NCBI GenBank assembly: GCA_949825025.1
Contig: OX463778.1
Location: forward strand, 42,072,146 to 42,136,145
Length of the DNA: 64,000 bases
Reading direction: 5' to 3'
Source of the DNA: Siphlonurus alternatus
Lineage: Eukaryota; Arthropoda; Insecta; Ephemeroptera; Siphlonuridae
Every line of letters starts with the position of its first letter. Positions within the stretch are counted from its first letter, which is position 1. The position numbers and the translations under genes are program-made. Shown in pieces: positions 63,845 through 64,000 of this stretch. The notes below the pieces were generated by a model. It had not been told where the DNA came from. It did not search any database and worked only from the letters and a program-made list of their open reading frames with translations.

Positions 63845-63856
63845 TGCGCATGCGCA
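63845..63856. promoter_or_regulatory. Perfect NRF-1 palindrome (likely PCM1 promoter)
   Basis: TGCGCATGCGCA, the full palindromic NRF-1 consensus, in a locally CpG-containing stretch at the 5' edge of the presumed first exon. It might equally serve a divergent gene beyond the window end. Confidence 0.5.
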
Positions 63857-64000
63857 ATTTTATGGAATCAGCCTCCCGCGAGAATTTTAAACAATTTTGG
63901 GCAACTCCCATTCTCTCTTATATATATGTTTCTTCAATTTCAGATATATAAATATTATATTTATAAAATTTAAAAGCTTACTTATTTTAATAAAATAAAA

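Overview
This is a stretch of animal nuclear genome. Protein-coding information is split into many short exons (33 to about 440 bp) with GT-AG introns. The introns and intergenic DNA are very AT-rich and full of microsatellites and hairpin transposons, while the exons stand out as GC-rich islands. Both large genes are animal families. 5S-rRNA-derived SINEs, TTAA-flanked hairpin MITEs and LINE 3' ends point to an invertebrate metazoan, probably marine. I cannot name a phylum from the window alone.

Three genes are recognised. (1) 4.2-31.0 kb, minus strand: MADD/Rab3-GEF, a DENN-domain Rab exchange factor. It is reconstructed as 33 coding exons whose phases all agree (5,595 nt, 1,864 residues). 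An untranslated first exon is likely near 32.1-32.3 kb. (2) 37.3-39.0 kb, plus strand: THEM6, a membrane-anchored hotdog/4HBT-like protein in three exons (194 residues). (3) 40.5-62.6 kb, minus strand: PCM1, the pericentriolar/centriolar-satellite scaffold. It is reconstructed as 33 coding exons (about 1,700 residues), with a probable untranslated exon and an NRF-1-type promoter motif near 63.6-63.9 kb. THEM6 and PCM1 converge, with 1.5 kb between their stop codons. MADD and THEM6 diverge across about 6 kb of repeat-rich DNA.

The rest is mostly repeats. 1-4.2 kb: a three-level nest of transposable elements and a perfect 95-bp palindrome. MADD introns: several hairpin MITE families, two of whose copies flank exon 18. 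PCM1 introns: three 5S-headed SINEs, a half-LINE carrying only an ORF1-like reading frame, a LINE 3' end, a roughly 1.06-kb element with 97-bp terminal inverted repeats, and further hairpins. 62.9-63.6 kb: three copies of a CCAAT-rich MITE next to the PCM1 5' end.

The three genes share no pathway that the sequence reveals (vesicle trafficking, a poorly characterised thioesterase-like protein, centrosome scaffolding). The most interesting signals are splicing ones: a possible duplicated alternative last exon in MADD, a 33-nt microexon behind a CU-repeat tract, in-frame alternative donors, a GC-AG intron in PCM1, and hairpin elements bracketing a single exon.
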